From the NCBI GenBank assembly GCA_907163375.1, contig CAJQUW010004422.1, forward strand, positions 1-64,000: a stretch of 64,000 nucleotides of DNA, in the 5' to 3' direction. This DNA comes from Prostheceraeus crozeri. Taxonomy: Eukaryota > Platyhelminthes > Polycladida > Euryleptidae. Position numbers and translations under genes: made by a program. Positions 43,801 through 56,933 of the stretch are shown here, in pieces (positions within the stretch are counted from its first letter, which is position 1; every line of letters starts with the position of its first letter). The notes beneath the pieces are model-generated. The model ran no database searches, had not been told where the DNA came from, and was given only the letters and a program-made list of their open reading frames with translations.

Positions 43801-46199
43801 CATGGCGGCTGGCGTATTCAAGCACCTCAGCGTATTCAAGGGTTACTCAGTTTTCCATATAGTGCAAACTGCTGAAAATGAGAAAACGGTCAATACCGAA
43901 CTTTCTTAAATTTTTAATAGTAATGTTATTCAGTGAAGGTGAGAATTTTTGAAATCCTTTTGTCTACTTCTAATGTTCTTCATAAACGCATTACTGCATC
44001 CGGATCTATGTGAATCTCCTGAGATATTCTTTTTGAATGATGATTTTCTATATGACTTATGAATTTCGATCATCTCCTGTAAACTCACGATGGTAGACAA
44101 AAATTACAACTGGAGGAAAATCCGACTTGTCATAATAAAGCAGCTTACATACTACTTAAATGAGCGTATAGCACCTGAACGTTGCGTGAAAATATCAAAA
44201 GAGAACATGAAATGGATGTATAACTTAAAAGAAATTGAGGTCTAAGTAACTATCGCTGAAGATATGCATCAACCTAAATTTGAACGTGAAAATCTAATAT
44301 TTCGCATGATGTGAAGTTTGGTTCATCGTTTACTTGTTTGGAAACAGAGTAAATGATACAAGTCAAAGCCTGGCAAAGAGAAAGCTGCAGCAGAACATTT
44401 CATAGAAGTTATGCATTTCTAGAAATATAGCATGCAGCAAATATTCTCTAGTCCATTATTTGCTAACATATCATGTGTAGGCCGGCCTGTAGAATGCCTA
44501 TTATGTTAAATCTTAGCCACGTTTTGCTCAAGATTATTTTGCGACTCGTCGGCTCGACTTCAATATTTCTAAAGTGCATCGGCTCATGGCTCGTCTGGAC
44601 GCATAATTAAGCAGCATACAATTTAATTTGGTACTTCTTCGTCCCAAACCTCCTTAGATTATATGTCAGCTTAGAGAATATAGGAAAAATGGCACACTGA
44701 TAATTCAAAGATACTTTGCCGCTTCATAATGTCAGTCATAACATAGCAATAATTACAGAGTATAGAACCTAATGGTACTTTTACCTCCTATACCATCTTA
44801 ACGCACCGCGGAATGCTTTAGTACCAAACAGTCAGTTGGGTCTGCATCCCAATAAAAGTTTGAGGGACACAACAATGCATTTCAGCTTATTATCAATGGC
44901 ACCATAATGAAGTGCAGAATAATTTTTGCAAACTTATCTGTTTTCCTGCTGACACCTAAAAAATATATTTTCATTTTGTGTGGGAGTGAAGAGATATCTC
45001 TCCGATGTAAACTGTCGGGGGAAAATCAACTTTTCAGTCCGACGGGACATGGACTCCTAGATATATAACACCTGGACTGAAATCTGAAATTCATTTACAC
45101 ACAAGACGGCTAATTTGACTCTGACAGGAGATAGAGAAGAGTATTAGTTATCAAATGAAAGTGAGATGATTTGAGAAAAAGAAGTAGGAATTTCTGGAAG
45201 TCAGATGAACATGGGATTGAAGTCAACTGATCATCGTTGACTGAGTTTGGAATATTGACAATATTAAATGGAGCAATAGCGTTTGACAGTATGATTTGTA
45301 CAATGTAGGCCTACGTAGTGCGTAAAATTATGGTCAGTGTAGACAGTATCAGCAGCGGCAGCTTGAGTCTGCATCAGTTTGTAATGTGAAACGTGTTCTA
45401 TCCCGCCTTGATTCAGGCCCTATATAGGTGTGGAAATAGTTCGAAATGTCGATTTAAATAGATGGCTCTACAAATGTCAGCGAGGAATCAATGAGTGGAA
45501 AATAGGAAATGCTGTGATTCCTGCTGTCTTCAAATTCTTCGTCTGGTTTTTTTGGAGCAACGAAAACCGAAATGATGAAATCTATCACGGCCAGATAAGA
45601 CTAAAACGTTCTGCTGATTTTCTTGAAGTGCAAATTGGTAAAAATGTTAGAAATTTATAATCTTGCATTTTTAGAAGACATAAAAATGATACTTGCCTCA
45701 GAACGTTGCAATATGTCCAGATTTTTGACAAAACTCAATGAATACAAATTTTGCTGATATACTTTTCCAAGGATGAAATCAAGTTTGATAATCATATATA
45801 TCATCAATATCGTCAATGATCAAAATTGCGATATTGCTCCTGATTCAACTATCTCTTCTTTTGCACAAGTTTAGAGCATGATCGCAAAGGCCAATGTTGT
45901 TTGATTCACTCAGTGAGATTTTACTCCGTCACATATGAGGCTGCAAATAAGACATGCTCGAACAATGGCGAAATGAATCTTGTTTTAATCCGATGTGTGG
46001 TCGCTTGAACGTTTTTCATCGAACAGCATAAACTTAAAAAAAGTAAGCTGTGAAGACTATTTTCTTCTGAGATGATGGTAATTGATATTATTCATGTATC
46101 TATTCACCATGCCATAGCTCTCTTTAAGAACTATAACTTGTTATTCCAGTCTTCGAGTATGTGCATCGCATGAAACATAAGTAAAGAAACATATTAAAG
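43801..46199. other. intergenic, no gene seen
   Basis: AT-rich with chance frames only. The 76-codon frame at 45430-45660 has a hydrophobic Phe/Trp-rich patch but no family match. Confidence 0.5.
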
Positions 46200-46860
46200 T
46201 AAATGAAAAACATAGTAAAGAAAAATGGATATAGCGAACAAATTATAAAATCTTCGGAGACAAAAATGCAACAGTTAAAAAATCAATAAAACTAAAGCGA
46301 AACAACAATCAATGGACGAATGAAAATGTTCTATATTTCCCTTTGCCATACATCTCAGATAATACTGACTCACGGATAAAACGCGTTTTTGAAAAGCAAA
46401 AACATAATGTTCGACTTACAAGACGTAATAAAACACTTCGTCAACAACTGAAACGAAATGAAGTAAGTACAACACAACTATGCTCTCTTGCTAACTGCAA
46501 AATGAAATACAATGAATTATGCAACCGAAAAAACATTATCTACAAGATCCACTGTAACAAATGTGATAAATTTTATATTGGCAGCACCATTCGACCTCTC
46601 CACGCCCGCTTCAAGGAATATACCACAAACCCTTCATCTTCCGTGTTTAAACATATTCAAACGTGCAAAGTACAACATTCGGACATCAATATTAACATTC
46701 TGGCCCATGATCATGACAACACAAATTTGAGATTACGTGAAGCATTCATCATTAACAAATGTTCGGACATCAATATTAACATTCTGGCCCATGATCATGA
46801 CAACACAAATTTGAGATTACGTGAAGCATTCATCATTAACAAATGTTAGCAAATGTAAAC
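46200..46860 (+). mobile_element. Penelope-like element fragment, GIY-YIG part, with 84-bp tandem duplication
   Basis: Coding similarity starts at about 46,200 (GYSEQIIKSSETKMQQLKNQ) and continues from 46343: YISDNTDSRIKRVFEKQKHN, linker CSLANCKMKYNELCNRKN, and a GIY-YIG domain IIYKIHCNKCDKFYIGSTI with NLRLREAFIINKC at the end. It is close to the PLE at 36-37 kb. The last 84 bases of the frame (46678-46761) are repeated exactly and in frame at 46762-46845, duplicating 28 residues that start SDININILAHDHDN. The element is 5'-truncated and I found no hammerhead-like motif after it. Confidence 0.88.
46678..46845 (+). repeat. exact 84-bp tandem duplication
   Basis: Two identical 84-base units, 46678-46761 and 46762-46845, in frame within the PLE GIY-YIG domain. 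The absence of any difference points to a recent event. Confidence 0.95.
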
Positions 46861-49800
46861 CAACAATAAATAGTAGAACAGAACTTGACAGCTACCATGA
46901 TTTCCTTTTTTACTAATAACTTTATCATTTCTTCACTATCACTGTAAATGCCTCGCCACCAAAGTCGCCACTAACTCACCAGGAAGTACGAGTGGCCAAC
47001 ACTCGCCACGAACTAATGCGACTGTTAAACATTATCATGCCACGCCCTATTGTTGCCAAATGTTGGCGAATTCGTGGCGAGTGAGGCCGTGAGTTCATGC
47101 AATTCCTGCATTCCTATTGGCTCGCTTCACCGCAAAATGCATGGTCACGTACAATTTTGCATGTGATACTGCACTACTGATTTCACTACATAAGTAGACT
47201 ACGGATACAGAATTTTTTGCTATTGGAAAGGATTCACTATAGCTTTCCCTATTATTATTAACTAACGTTCCCACCTGATCAATTAATTTTTGTCTATTCC
47301 GAGCTACTGTGTGTAATCATCAATGATGTTTTTATCATTGATACTTGAGACACGAGGAGTAAAATAAGCGGTTCCAGAGAGACCATCAGGAGATACATAG
47401 AAAGCCAATTTATTAGTACACAAAATTGTATTTTCATTGTAAAGGTTTCATATAATTCCAAAAGATGCAACGTTGTAAAAAATATATGCAAATAATTCAG
47501 AAGTTAACATAATCATAGAATTATGGGTGTTCCTTAGCAGGACTAATGAGCGTTCCCACAGGGAAACCAGACAAAGTCAATTTTTTTCATAACACACAAA
47601 TTGAAAATTATCATAAAACAATGGGCGAACGAAAATCACATATTATCAAACACAAATCTCGACACCAGCGAGTCACATTTTAGTTTCGTCAGCAGGAAAA
47701 CCAACCAACGATCAAGAAACTCCTTATATGAAAAAATTCTAAACTGTTGCGACAAGTTCATATGTTTACACAAGATATGTGTGGCACCATCTTTAACAAA
47801 ATGACATCTGTTAACAAAAATGACCTCTGGAAAATATCACGCATTGGACGATTATGAATCGGCTGTCGGCGCAAACCACTCAGGAGTGAAGAAGAACAGT
47901 ACTTTCTTTGCACCGAAATGTTAAGAATATATCAGCGATCAAATGCAGGGACAAACTATCAATTTCGACTGGATATAGGAATTTAGTTAAAATGGATTGA
48001 GTTACACAGTGTGCATGTAATACTGAAATATTACTTGATTTGACCTTTTTTCAAGCTTTCAATGTCATTATTTCAACTCGAGATTTGTAAGATTTGTAGA
48101 GGAAAAGTTTTTGAACTATCTCTTTTCTTGGCGGAGAAACAACAAAAGAACCGGTTTGTCAATGTAAAAAAACTATCTTGAAATGCACATTTAATTTCAT
48201 GATTTCACTCTCAAATTCATAGTTTCCTGAAAGTTGTGTCATGGTGTAGTCAGTTAAAATTGTTGATGACATTAAGAAAGTTTAGGCTGTCTAACCTTTT
48301 GATAAGAGCGTCATAATTTGTAGCTCATCAGACCTACATGCTTCAGTCATCATTTCATTCACTGTGAAGGGTTGTTGTCCTACTTTTAGGGCAGAGGAAC
48401 GCTGAAAATCTAGGGCATGTTTAGGCCTTAACTATCAAGGCTCTAAGGCCTACTTTATGGCATTGATTAACCTCAAGATTCATATAGGTAGGTCTGCCCG
48501 GATATCGCCTTGAATTATCTTTTTGTGATTTAAATGACTTTTTCGTAATAAACTTATCTGAATTTTTTATTTTTTATCGTGGAAATGGTCAAGATCTCGT
48601 TGGTGCAAGGCAATTACTGTACTGGCAAAAGAAAACCGGCCAATTTTTTATTTTTCCGAGGCGGCCGCCGGTGATCGCTTTCTAAATTAGTTATTTCTGG
48701 AGATTAGTGCTTGAAGGCCTAAAGATCGGCCAATTTTTATCTTCGTTGCCCATTTCTATTACAGTACTTAGATCAACAGCTACCATAAGTGCCCTGTGAA
48801 TAACATACACTGAATGACCAAAAAAGTGAACAAATCACTATTTGATACACTACAGTACTAGACACGCTTCGTACTCATTGTGGCACATCTAGTGTGTTAT
48901 CATAGTGTAGTTACTGTCTTCAGATAGTTGAAATACAAGAAACGGTTAATCTTCTAGATCTCTTAACCAAAACTATGCTCTTAACTATGGAAACCATAGA
49001 AGTAGATAATAGTACACTATTATAATCATGCGCCGTCAGCACATTCCATTGTATCAATCCACATGTGTATAATGTCCTGCCTTTAAGCTTTCTATGTCAG
49101 GCCGCGAACTTATCAATCACCCCTCGTACATGTACATATATGGAATCTGATGTTCACTTTAGCATTGCTCTCCTCTTTAGGTAGTACATACACGAAGTAC
49201 TCTTGCTTCACCAGCAATTAATTTTTGCTCAATGTACGGTTCTCCCCGTTCTCTGAGTCAAATAATATACAAGCAGGTAAGTGATTGGAGCATTACTAAG
49301 TAGGTTATGCATAATAGTCAAAGCTGGGATACAGCTCTAATATATCACTTTCAATTCATGGTCTCAGTTCACGGTCATTGTTTGTATACGTGAATGTATG
49401 TGCTTTAATAGGAACGACAGTGAATGTATAGCAAACAATTGATGCAAAGAATATGTAGTACAATTGATGCTCATAATTTCATTAAACAGTTGAAGAATCC
49501 GAATCAAATATATCAAGTATTGCACTCTAGTTAGATATGCAGGATGGATATATTACACACAGATTATATAGATATATGTAGATCATATTCTACGGAGTTC
49601 TTGTTTGTAATCAAATGTCTTTGACCTAAGCCCACAAGCTTTTGCTAACATGGGATTAAAAAATTCGCTCATCCGGATATTTCGCTTATCCGGATCTTTG
49701 ACTGACCTATTAGGTTGTGACCATCAGGATAATCGAAGATGCACTGTAGTAGCCGCTGGAGTGTTGCCGTGTGCAGTATATGAATAGCCTACAAATGGGC

Positions 49801-51257
49801 CTGTGCATGTTTTTACATTTTTTTCGCCATAATTTGACATCTCGTAGTATTCATGATAAATTCAGTAAGCTAACAATCTATACCTAAGGTGCAATAGAAG
49901 TAGGCTTTATTAGCCCGCAACAGACATGATTCTAATTTCAAATTTCGAAACTGTTTTCAGCTATCACGCTGATTCAATAACAAGATCTAATCTCTAAAAA
50001 CAGCATAAATGTACTGAGTTGCATGCTTTATGGTTGTACGTCGTATGTTTACATAAATTAACAGAATCAAAGCATCATGAATTGGAGTAGGCCTAGCTTG
50101 GCCTACTTGAAATAATTAACCAGAGTAACATGAATGTCAAATAGAGGGACACAACTGTCTCCACACGTCTCATCCCGTACGCAGATTAATCGCAACAAAT
50201 AATCAATCGTAAGCGCACATCCAATCAATTTTATCGACTTATCAAGTCTTATGGAAGTTGCCGTAGGTTAAATGAGACTCTTTTGACAGCTGTAATTTTT
50301 AAAGTTTCATTAAGCATTCGAGTTATAGGTTAACGCAAGCTTTAGTTTAGGATGAGCATAAGATATCCATGAATAAGTGCTATGCCTAGGATATTGGCAG
50401 ACATCTAGGCCACATCGACTTCGAATAGCTATCCTTTTATCACACGGTTTGCACGAAAATTAATTTAGAAAGAAAAGGAGTTTTGGGTTGCCACTTTATA
50501 GAGATAATTTAGGATTGGCTTAGGAGTAATTTTCGGTTGCTTGGTGGTTGGATTTTTTTGCAGTAAAGTTTTGTTCAGGATTTGTCTTAGTGTGATAGCT
50601 TGAAGGAATTGTCAGACAAATGCGAAAGATAGGAGTCTTCGGCTTGGCCTACAAAGCATTCAGCATATAAAACTCATCGAAGTTCTGGCGATCAAATTGT
50701 TATAAAAATGTGATGATAAAGAGTCATCAAGACTTGAATAATTTTTAGTGTGCTTGATGAGATATTTACTTCCATGAAATGTACAGGCCTATGCCTAAGG
50801 CCTCTCTAATGACAGCACGGAAGATATGTGAATGTAAGAGACACACAAAAGAAATAAATAATCGTCAGCAGAACATGCCATAATGTACAGCGCGCAGATG
50901 CTTCATATTGCTTTTCAAGATAGGAACCTCTCCTATTCTATTTTTTTGCGATCATGATCATCGCGCCTTATATGATGCCAACAATGGCATTTAATCCATA
51001 TCAAAATGCAACTGAAGTATTTGACAAATCTGGCTTTACAGCATTTGAATGAAGCATGAAAAAGATATTCGCAGGGTATTGGAATCATTGTAGCATATAG
51101 TGTGATCCATATAAATTTCTATGGACATTTGTTATGAGTTGCTCTCTCTAAGTCTATGGCTACTTGCATCCTCGAGGGGATTCCTATTGTCTAGACTAGT
51201 CGATTAGCAACAATGAGATTAAATACACGATAGATCAGATTGCCATGCAAAAGATGT
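46861..51257. other. intergenic, mostly unassigned; one GC-richer patch with inverted words
   Basis: No supported gene. At 46,945-47,100 a GC-richer patch has mirrored words CTCGCCACGAA and TTCGTGGCGAG plus several TCGCCAC repeats, perhaps a small MITE. The 25 bases at 48995-49019 are identical to 34820-34844. Confidence 0.5.
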
Positions 51258-51330
51258 GCGGCTGGTAGGATTCGAACCTACGACCAAGGTTAACTAGACC
51301 TGTGCTCTAACCAACTGAGCTACGAGCCAC
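51258..51330 (-). tRNA. tRNA-like gene or SINE head, anticodon AGT (Thr) if folded
   Basis: Seventy-three bases on the minus strand have a perfect A box (TAGCTCAGTTGG) and B box (GGTTCGAATCC), a 4-bp D stem GCTC/GAGC and a 5-bp T stem GTAGG/CCTAC. The anticodon loop CTAGTTA reads AGT with a weak stem. The acceptor pairs six of seven positions (GTGGCT/AGCCGC) but has an extra base before the D stem. These defects suggest a tRNA pseudogene or the head of a tRNA-derived SINE rather than a working tRNA-Thr. No T-run terminator follows directly. Confidence 0.55.
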
Positions 51331-51789
51331 TTACGCGACTCTGTCAATTGGCAGGATCAAACCCTCACCAACCACGATGTAAGACTTTTTGAAGCATATT
51401 GATCTTGATAAATATATCATAGTTATACATGTAATCTTAAATAGCATTAAAATACGGTATATTAGGTACTTAAAAATTTGAATACCCCAATATAAGAGCC
51501 TCCTGGTTTAATCATCAAGATCAGCTGTCATGACAATTGCTTTTCTCTTATGTGTTTTCGGTTATCTTCATTTTGTTATGCCATCCACAGACTCTGATAC
51601 CATTTGGATTTTCTGAAAAAAAGAAATCCTCTTAATCGGTACCGGAGTTTGTGATCAATATTCCAGGTTCTTCTTCTGTCACATCCTCCATTGAAATTAT
51701 TTTCTCTAATGAATATATATATATATATAAATTCGGCTCACCTTGACCTAACTGCTCAATTTATAAAACGAAGACAAGGTCAATAACAA

Positions 51790-53540
51790 AATATATTGAA
51801 GAGCTTTCGACTACGTCTTTATCAATTCAATAAAACATCAACTACACGTATCTAACAGAGCAATACGAAAAGAAAGAAAACATTTTTGACAGTATAACAC
51901 AAAATTTTCAAAATGAGATGCAAACTAAATACTATGGTGAAAGTTAGACAAGATATCATGTTACATGTACATAGTGTTATACATTACATTAATTCCAGGC
52001 CTTTTGGTTTTGATAAAATATCTTTCACAAATTTTGCGTTCGCAAACATTAGTGAAATTACGTTGTAAGATTTCTACTTTTATATCATTGGCAGATGGAG
52101 GCAATCGATGTTTTAATAAAAAATGGTGATGAACAAGGCTGTTATTACAATTAAGATGTTCTTGGATTCTCTTTCTCATGGTACATTGTGTTTCACCAAT
52201 ACAATTATCATTGCATTTATTACATGTGATCTTATAAACAACATTTTTCAAATAACAAACATGACTATTATTACAAAGGCAAGACTTGCAAGGAATTGAT
52301 TCTTTCTTTTTTATCTGACTTATTAAAGATGGTGGAGTTACGAAAACAGGTTTAACATTCAAAATTGGAATTTTGTGTAACTCAGAACGAACTTTTCTTG
52401 CTTGCGCTTCGTTTATAAAAGGAATCCGAATGTATGTATGATTCAGTTTGTTATTATTATTTTCGTGTATTGATGGAATCGAATTCGAAATATATTTGTT
52501 AACAAGATGCTTTGGATATCCATTTGAAATAAATCTGCATTTAACAAAATTTAAGCCCTTCTTAATTAAAACAGGTGTGGTACAATTACGATGAACTCGG
52601 AGACATTCATTTTTCAGTAAATGAATTTTCCGTGAAAATGGTACAAAACTATCCCAAGGTAAAAGATGACCACTATGTGTGGATTTGGAGTGAAATGAAC
52701 TTAAACACGAATTATTCGTGAAGGAGATCATTGTATCTAAAAACGGAATCTTGGAATCAACAAGGTACTCAACTGTGAAATCAATACAATCATTTATACT
52801 GTTCAACTCTGGAAGCAAATTATCAAGAGGAGAAACAGATACAACAAAAATGTCATCAATATATCGTTTCCAGAGAATAAACCTTGAAGGGTTATTGGAT
52901 AAGACTTGTATTTCAATATAGAACATGTAAATGATAGCTAAAATAGGTGACAAGTTATTACCCATCGATAGACCTGAGGTTTGCTAGAAAAATGACCTTT
53001 AAAGAAAATTATGTCAGATGTTACCGCAAGTTTTAATAATTTAACAAAATCCGATTCATTGATAGACGACAATGAGGCAGATGATCAGTGCTCAATAAAA
53101 AATCAGATACAATAGAAAATACATTATTAGTACCAGTCAACAGAATAGAACCGTACAAATTTGTCACATCAAAAGAGTCAAAGAAAAATGGTTTGGAATG
53201 ATCAATCGAAATATCCATAATTAAATTTAAGAACGTAAAAGTGTCCTTGAGGTGGGTAGATACAAAATTCAAAAGAGGGAGTAAAAAATATGCTAAAAAT
53301 TTTGAAAGACTGGTTGCGGGTGCGTCTATCGCAGAAACTAAAGGTCTTCCTTTTAGAGGAGATTTGTGGTCTTTGGGTAAAATAGTCAGTTGACTTGGAA
53401 CAGGGTCACTACATTTTAATTTCAACAATGCATCTTTCATCTCTTCACTTTGCTGAGATGCAATTATTGATAACTCTTTGTTAAAACTTTTTTGAAAACT
53501 TTGTGATTTTTCTTCGTAATTTTCTAGATGAGAAGTTAGT
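51790..53540 (-). mobile_element. Penelope-like element, reverse transcriptase plus GIY-YIG endonuclease, broken
   Basis: The longest PLE here. Minus-strand coding starts near 53,540 (SQSFQKSFNKELSIIASQQ). It gives the fingers and palm A region (LTILPKDHKSPLKGRPLVSA, LSKFLAYFLLPLLNF, FFFDSFDVTNLYGSI), then palm B (GNNLSPILAIIYMFYIEIQV), the catalytic RYIDDIF box and DFTVEYLVDSKIPFLDTMI. The linker (CKSCLCNNSHVCYLKN) and GIY-YIG region (VVYKITCNKCNDNCIGETQ, with Cys in place of the usual Tyr, then IQEHLNCNN and KTKRPGIN) follow to the stop at 51961. The 5' part is missing and the copy is interrupted at least once. A hammerhead-like motif follows the stop. Confidence 0.92.
51794..51832 (-). ncRNA. 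hammerhead-ribozyme-like motif at a PLE 3' end
   Basis: Stem I TATTGAA/TTCAATA is a perfect 7 bp. The core is TTGATAA (two changes from CUGAUGA), then one extra A, stem II GAC-GTA-GTC, then GAAA, GCTC with a one-bp stem III and a CTC cleavage site. It lies about 130 bases 3' of the PLE frame and on the same strand. The core changes probably weaken or abolish cleavage. Confidence 0.5.
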
Positions 53541-54102
53541 CTTGGCTCCTACTACTACGGCGTTATTCTTGCTTATTGAAATATTATAATATTGCGTGGC
53601 AATTAGCATATTTCATAGAATGCTGGTATAAAAGACATAATATTATTTGTTAATTGAACTTGGTACATTCTATCATGTCGGAATGATCATATGGTAGACT
53701 CCGCTTATCAAAATCACAATGGACCAAAATGAGATGATGCTGTAAACTAACTGATTGAACCTCATGATCAAGAATCTGTCATCAGATTTTCGAAACTTGT
53801 GGCATTGCAGAATTTTTACCTGAAATGCACCAGAGCTGTTCCGCTTCGAAGCTGACAGAACCATCAGCGAATCGAAAATTTCAAATTTTTGTGGTTGCTT
53901 AGAATTATATCAGTCGACGTCTAGATGGACTATAATTATTTCACCGATCACGGTTTGCCGTCCGATTTCACTAGTGGACCAGCATTTACCGAGAATAATC
54001 AATTTTACGATTTCTGCAGTCATACTTTGTAAATTAGATTTTCCGATGTTACCTTCTGATAAAAACATAAGGCCAGTTTCTCGATTTATATGTGTTGATA
54101 AT
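53541..54102. other. no gene seen between PLE and LINE
   Basis: AT-rich spacer with a short minus-strand frame (53673-53864) of no recognised content. Confidence 0.5.
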
Positions 54103-54306
54103 TAAGTAAGTAAGTAAGTAAGTAAGTAGGTGTTTATTTAGACGAAATGAAAATCAGACAAGCATATGACATAGCTTAACACATAAAAGGTAACAAACTT
54201 CTTCGAGTACATCATCTCAACTGATGTGTGCGGTCAAAATGAAGCAAAAAAGTTACAACCATTAAAGTCATTGAAAAAGTAAGCCAACATATTGAGTAAT
54301 TACGAT

Positions 54307-56931
54307 TTAGACATGAAACTTGTTGTACAGTTGAGTGCATCGAGGTATGAAAGACATTGCTCTCTTATGAGTTCTGCAGCGGGGCAGACGTAGATGACCT
54401 GAATATTGCATTCTTTGAGGACACAAGTAATGCAGGAGATTCGATTCTTTCATTATTACCTTAAATGTCTTCATTGACTGATGTTGCCGTCTTATAAAGA
54501 TTGGGGTGAAATAATCACAATCACAGGAGGGACCACAAATAATCCTATGACATCTGCGGCGTATTTTCTCCATCTTTTCAGAATTCGTAGCATTTATTCC
54601 GACGAATAATGGCGAATTGCATTCAAGGATCCCTAGAATGAATGCAGTATATACCTGGACCAATTCTTTTCTCTGAAAGCATTTGAATTGTTTGAGCTTT
54701 TTTAGTAAAAAGATTCGCTGACCAGCAACCTTGCATACGCGATTTGTATGTTCATCCCATCTCATATTATTCTGGTATGTTACTCCAAGAGAGTTAAATG
54801 TTGGTGCACTGTGAATTGTCAGGTCAGGTACATGCCGATGTGACTTGTCAATTATCATGAGTTTGGATTTACTTTCATTGAGTACCAAGCCATGAGATCT
54901 GCACCACTGTTGAACATTTTCAACTTCAGTGCGAACGGAATTTGCAACTTCACATATGTCTGTATATGGCATGATAACAACTACATCATCAGCATATTTG
55001 ATTATTTTGCTTCTGGATGACCTCGATGATAATGTCCCCATATGCGCTGCGAATAGGTAAGGGGACAAGATTGATCTTTGAGGTACACCTGAGTTTACTT
55101 GTGTTAATTTGCTATAAGTAGGACCACTTAGGCGAACCCTCTGACGTCTATCTCTGAAAAAACTCACACACCACATTAAGAAGTCAGGTGGAAATGAGGC
55201 AGTGACCATTGTTTGAAATAGATTAGCGTGGTGAAGACGATCAAACGCACGACTAAGATCAGTTGATAGCAGAAGAACTCCTTCGATATCAGGACAGTCA
55301 ATTTCACTTGTTATATGTTCGTGAAGGGCTATGTTGGCCAGAAGTGTTGATGAATGTTTCCGGAAGCCAAACTGGTTTGAGCCGTAGAGTACCAGCAGTC
55401 TGTCTTCTACAGAATTCAAAACGCATTTCTCCAAAAGCTTTGAGATAATGGGAGTTACTGATATAGGTCTTAGATCATTAATAGTGGGCATTCGTATTTT
55501 CGGAACCGGAATTACATCAGCTATTTTCCATTGATGTGGCACATACTTTTCTTTGATTGAAAGGCAGAACAAATGAGTTATTGGTCCAGATAAAGCGTCG
55601 CTAGCTTCTCGTAACAAGCGTGGGGATAAGTTGTCGCTACCACTAGATTTATTCGTTTTCAATGAATTAAGCAGATTATGAACACAACGTTCCTCGATGT
55701 TTATGGACCAAGCCTGTTGAATATGTGAAAAGGTATCAATCACTTCATTCCATTCCGGGGGGTCAGAAAAGACACCTGCGAACATATCATTGATTGCTTC
55801 AGCTGCCTCTGAAAGCGACGGAAATTGGTTTCATAAGCTTTGAAGTTTGTTGTCCCTCATTGAGTAGACGTTTGAACTGACGATTCTCCATATGTTTCTG
55901 CTCGACTCCATGACTTTTTCCGACCACAACTGCTTAGCCTTGAAGATTTCCGATTTAACCTTTATTTTGAAATGATTGTATAGGACAAAATTTCTTGAGC
56001 GATACGCATCATACCGGAGGTTAATCACGTGCTTTAAGGTTGGAGTGACCCACGGTTTGTCCTTAACTGACATTTCTACGAATGTATAAGAGATTTCTTT
56101 CAAACATTCATTAACTATTTCATAGAATAGATCGCATTTTTTCTGTAGAGTAAATGGTGAACGATAAAAGTCATTCCATCGAACAGCCTGAAGACGCTGG
56201 AGGAACTTTGTAATGTGGCTATGTCGATAATCGAATACTTTTTGAAATGATATTGAATATGAAGATTCGTTGTGTGGTTTCAGAAGAACGGAAGAGTGAT
56301 CTGCATTTCCAATACTTGAACCGATTACAGCGGGAGCGTAGAGTTCTCTTAGTTCAGGATCCATCAACACCTTGTCGAGAATAGCATTTCCCCTGGTAGG
56401 ACTCTGTACAATTTGCTCCATGCCTAACGTGCGTTCAAGATCTCCCGTAGAGAACTGATTTAAATCACCCACAATCATCAGCATTCCTTCTCGAACTTCA
56501 TCAATTGCTTTATCAGCGCTTATTATCAGGTATTCATTAATGATGGAGTAGTCGCTTGATTTCAAACTAGGAGGAATGTACACGATGACAAGGATAATTT
56601 TGGATGTGGGAAACTTGAGCCATGTACATTCTATAATTACAGGTGGATCAGGTAAGTCGGTTAACTCCACTACATGTATATCATCACGGATATATACGCA
56701 AACTCCACCTCCACGCCTTCCATCTATGCGATCACAGCGTATTGGGAGAGAGTAGTTATTGACGGCTATGTCAAAGTTACCGACATCTTCATTTAACCAA
56801 GATTCAGTCAAAGCTATGACACAAGGTTTTATAGATGTAGCAAATGTCGACAGTTCATCAATCTTTGGACGGAGGCATTGAATATTAGCGAGGAATATTG
56901 AGGGTATGTTGACTCTATGGTTTCGTAAAAG
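54307..56931 (-). CDS. LINE ORF2: AP-endonuclease plus reverse transcriptase, one internal stop
   Basis: The endonuclease begins IPSIFLANIQCLRPKIDEL, with catalytic blocks ALTESWL (Glu), MLIVGDLNQ (Asp) and NADHSSVL (Asp-His). The reverse transcriptase has LRPISVTPIISKLLEKCVL, motif A LLLSTDLSRAFDRLHH, motif B GVPQRSILSPYLF, motif C IKYADDVVVI and the thumb LGVTYQNNMRWDEHTNRV. Endonuclease and reverse transcriptase are in the same frame, interrupted by one TGA at 55,831-55,833 in the linker (SL, stop, NQFPSLSEAAE). A C-to-T change of CGA is a simple explanation. Without that stop the polyprotein would be about 870 residues, normal for the group. Confidence 0.92.
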
Positions 56932-56933
56932 CT

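Noticed and set aside
46861-46960. Hammerhead-like motif after the PLE at 46 kb
   Set aside because: A CTTGACAG word is present but there is no stem II and no GAAA box.
51258-51330. Functional tRNA-Thr
   Set aside because: A and B boxes are perfect, but the extra base before the D stem and the weak anticodon stem argue for a pseudogene or SINE head, so it is scored low.
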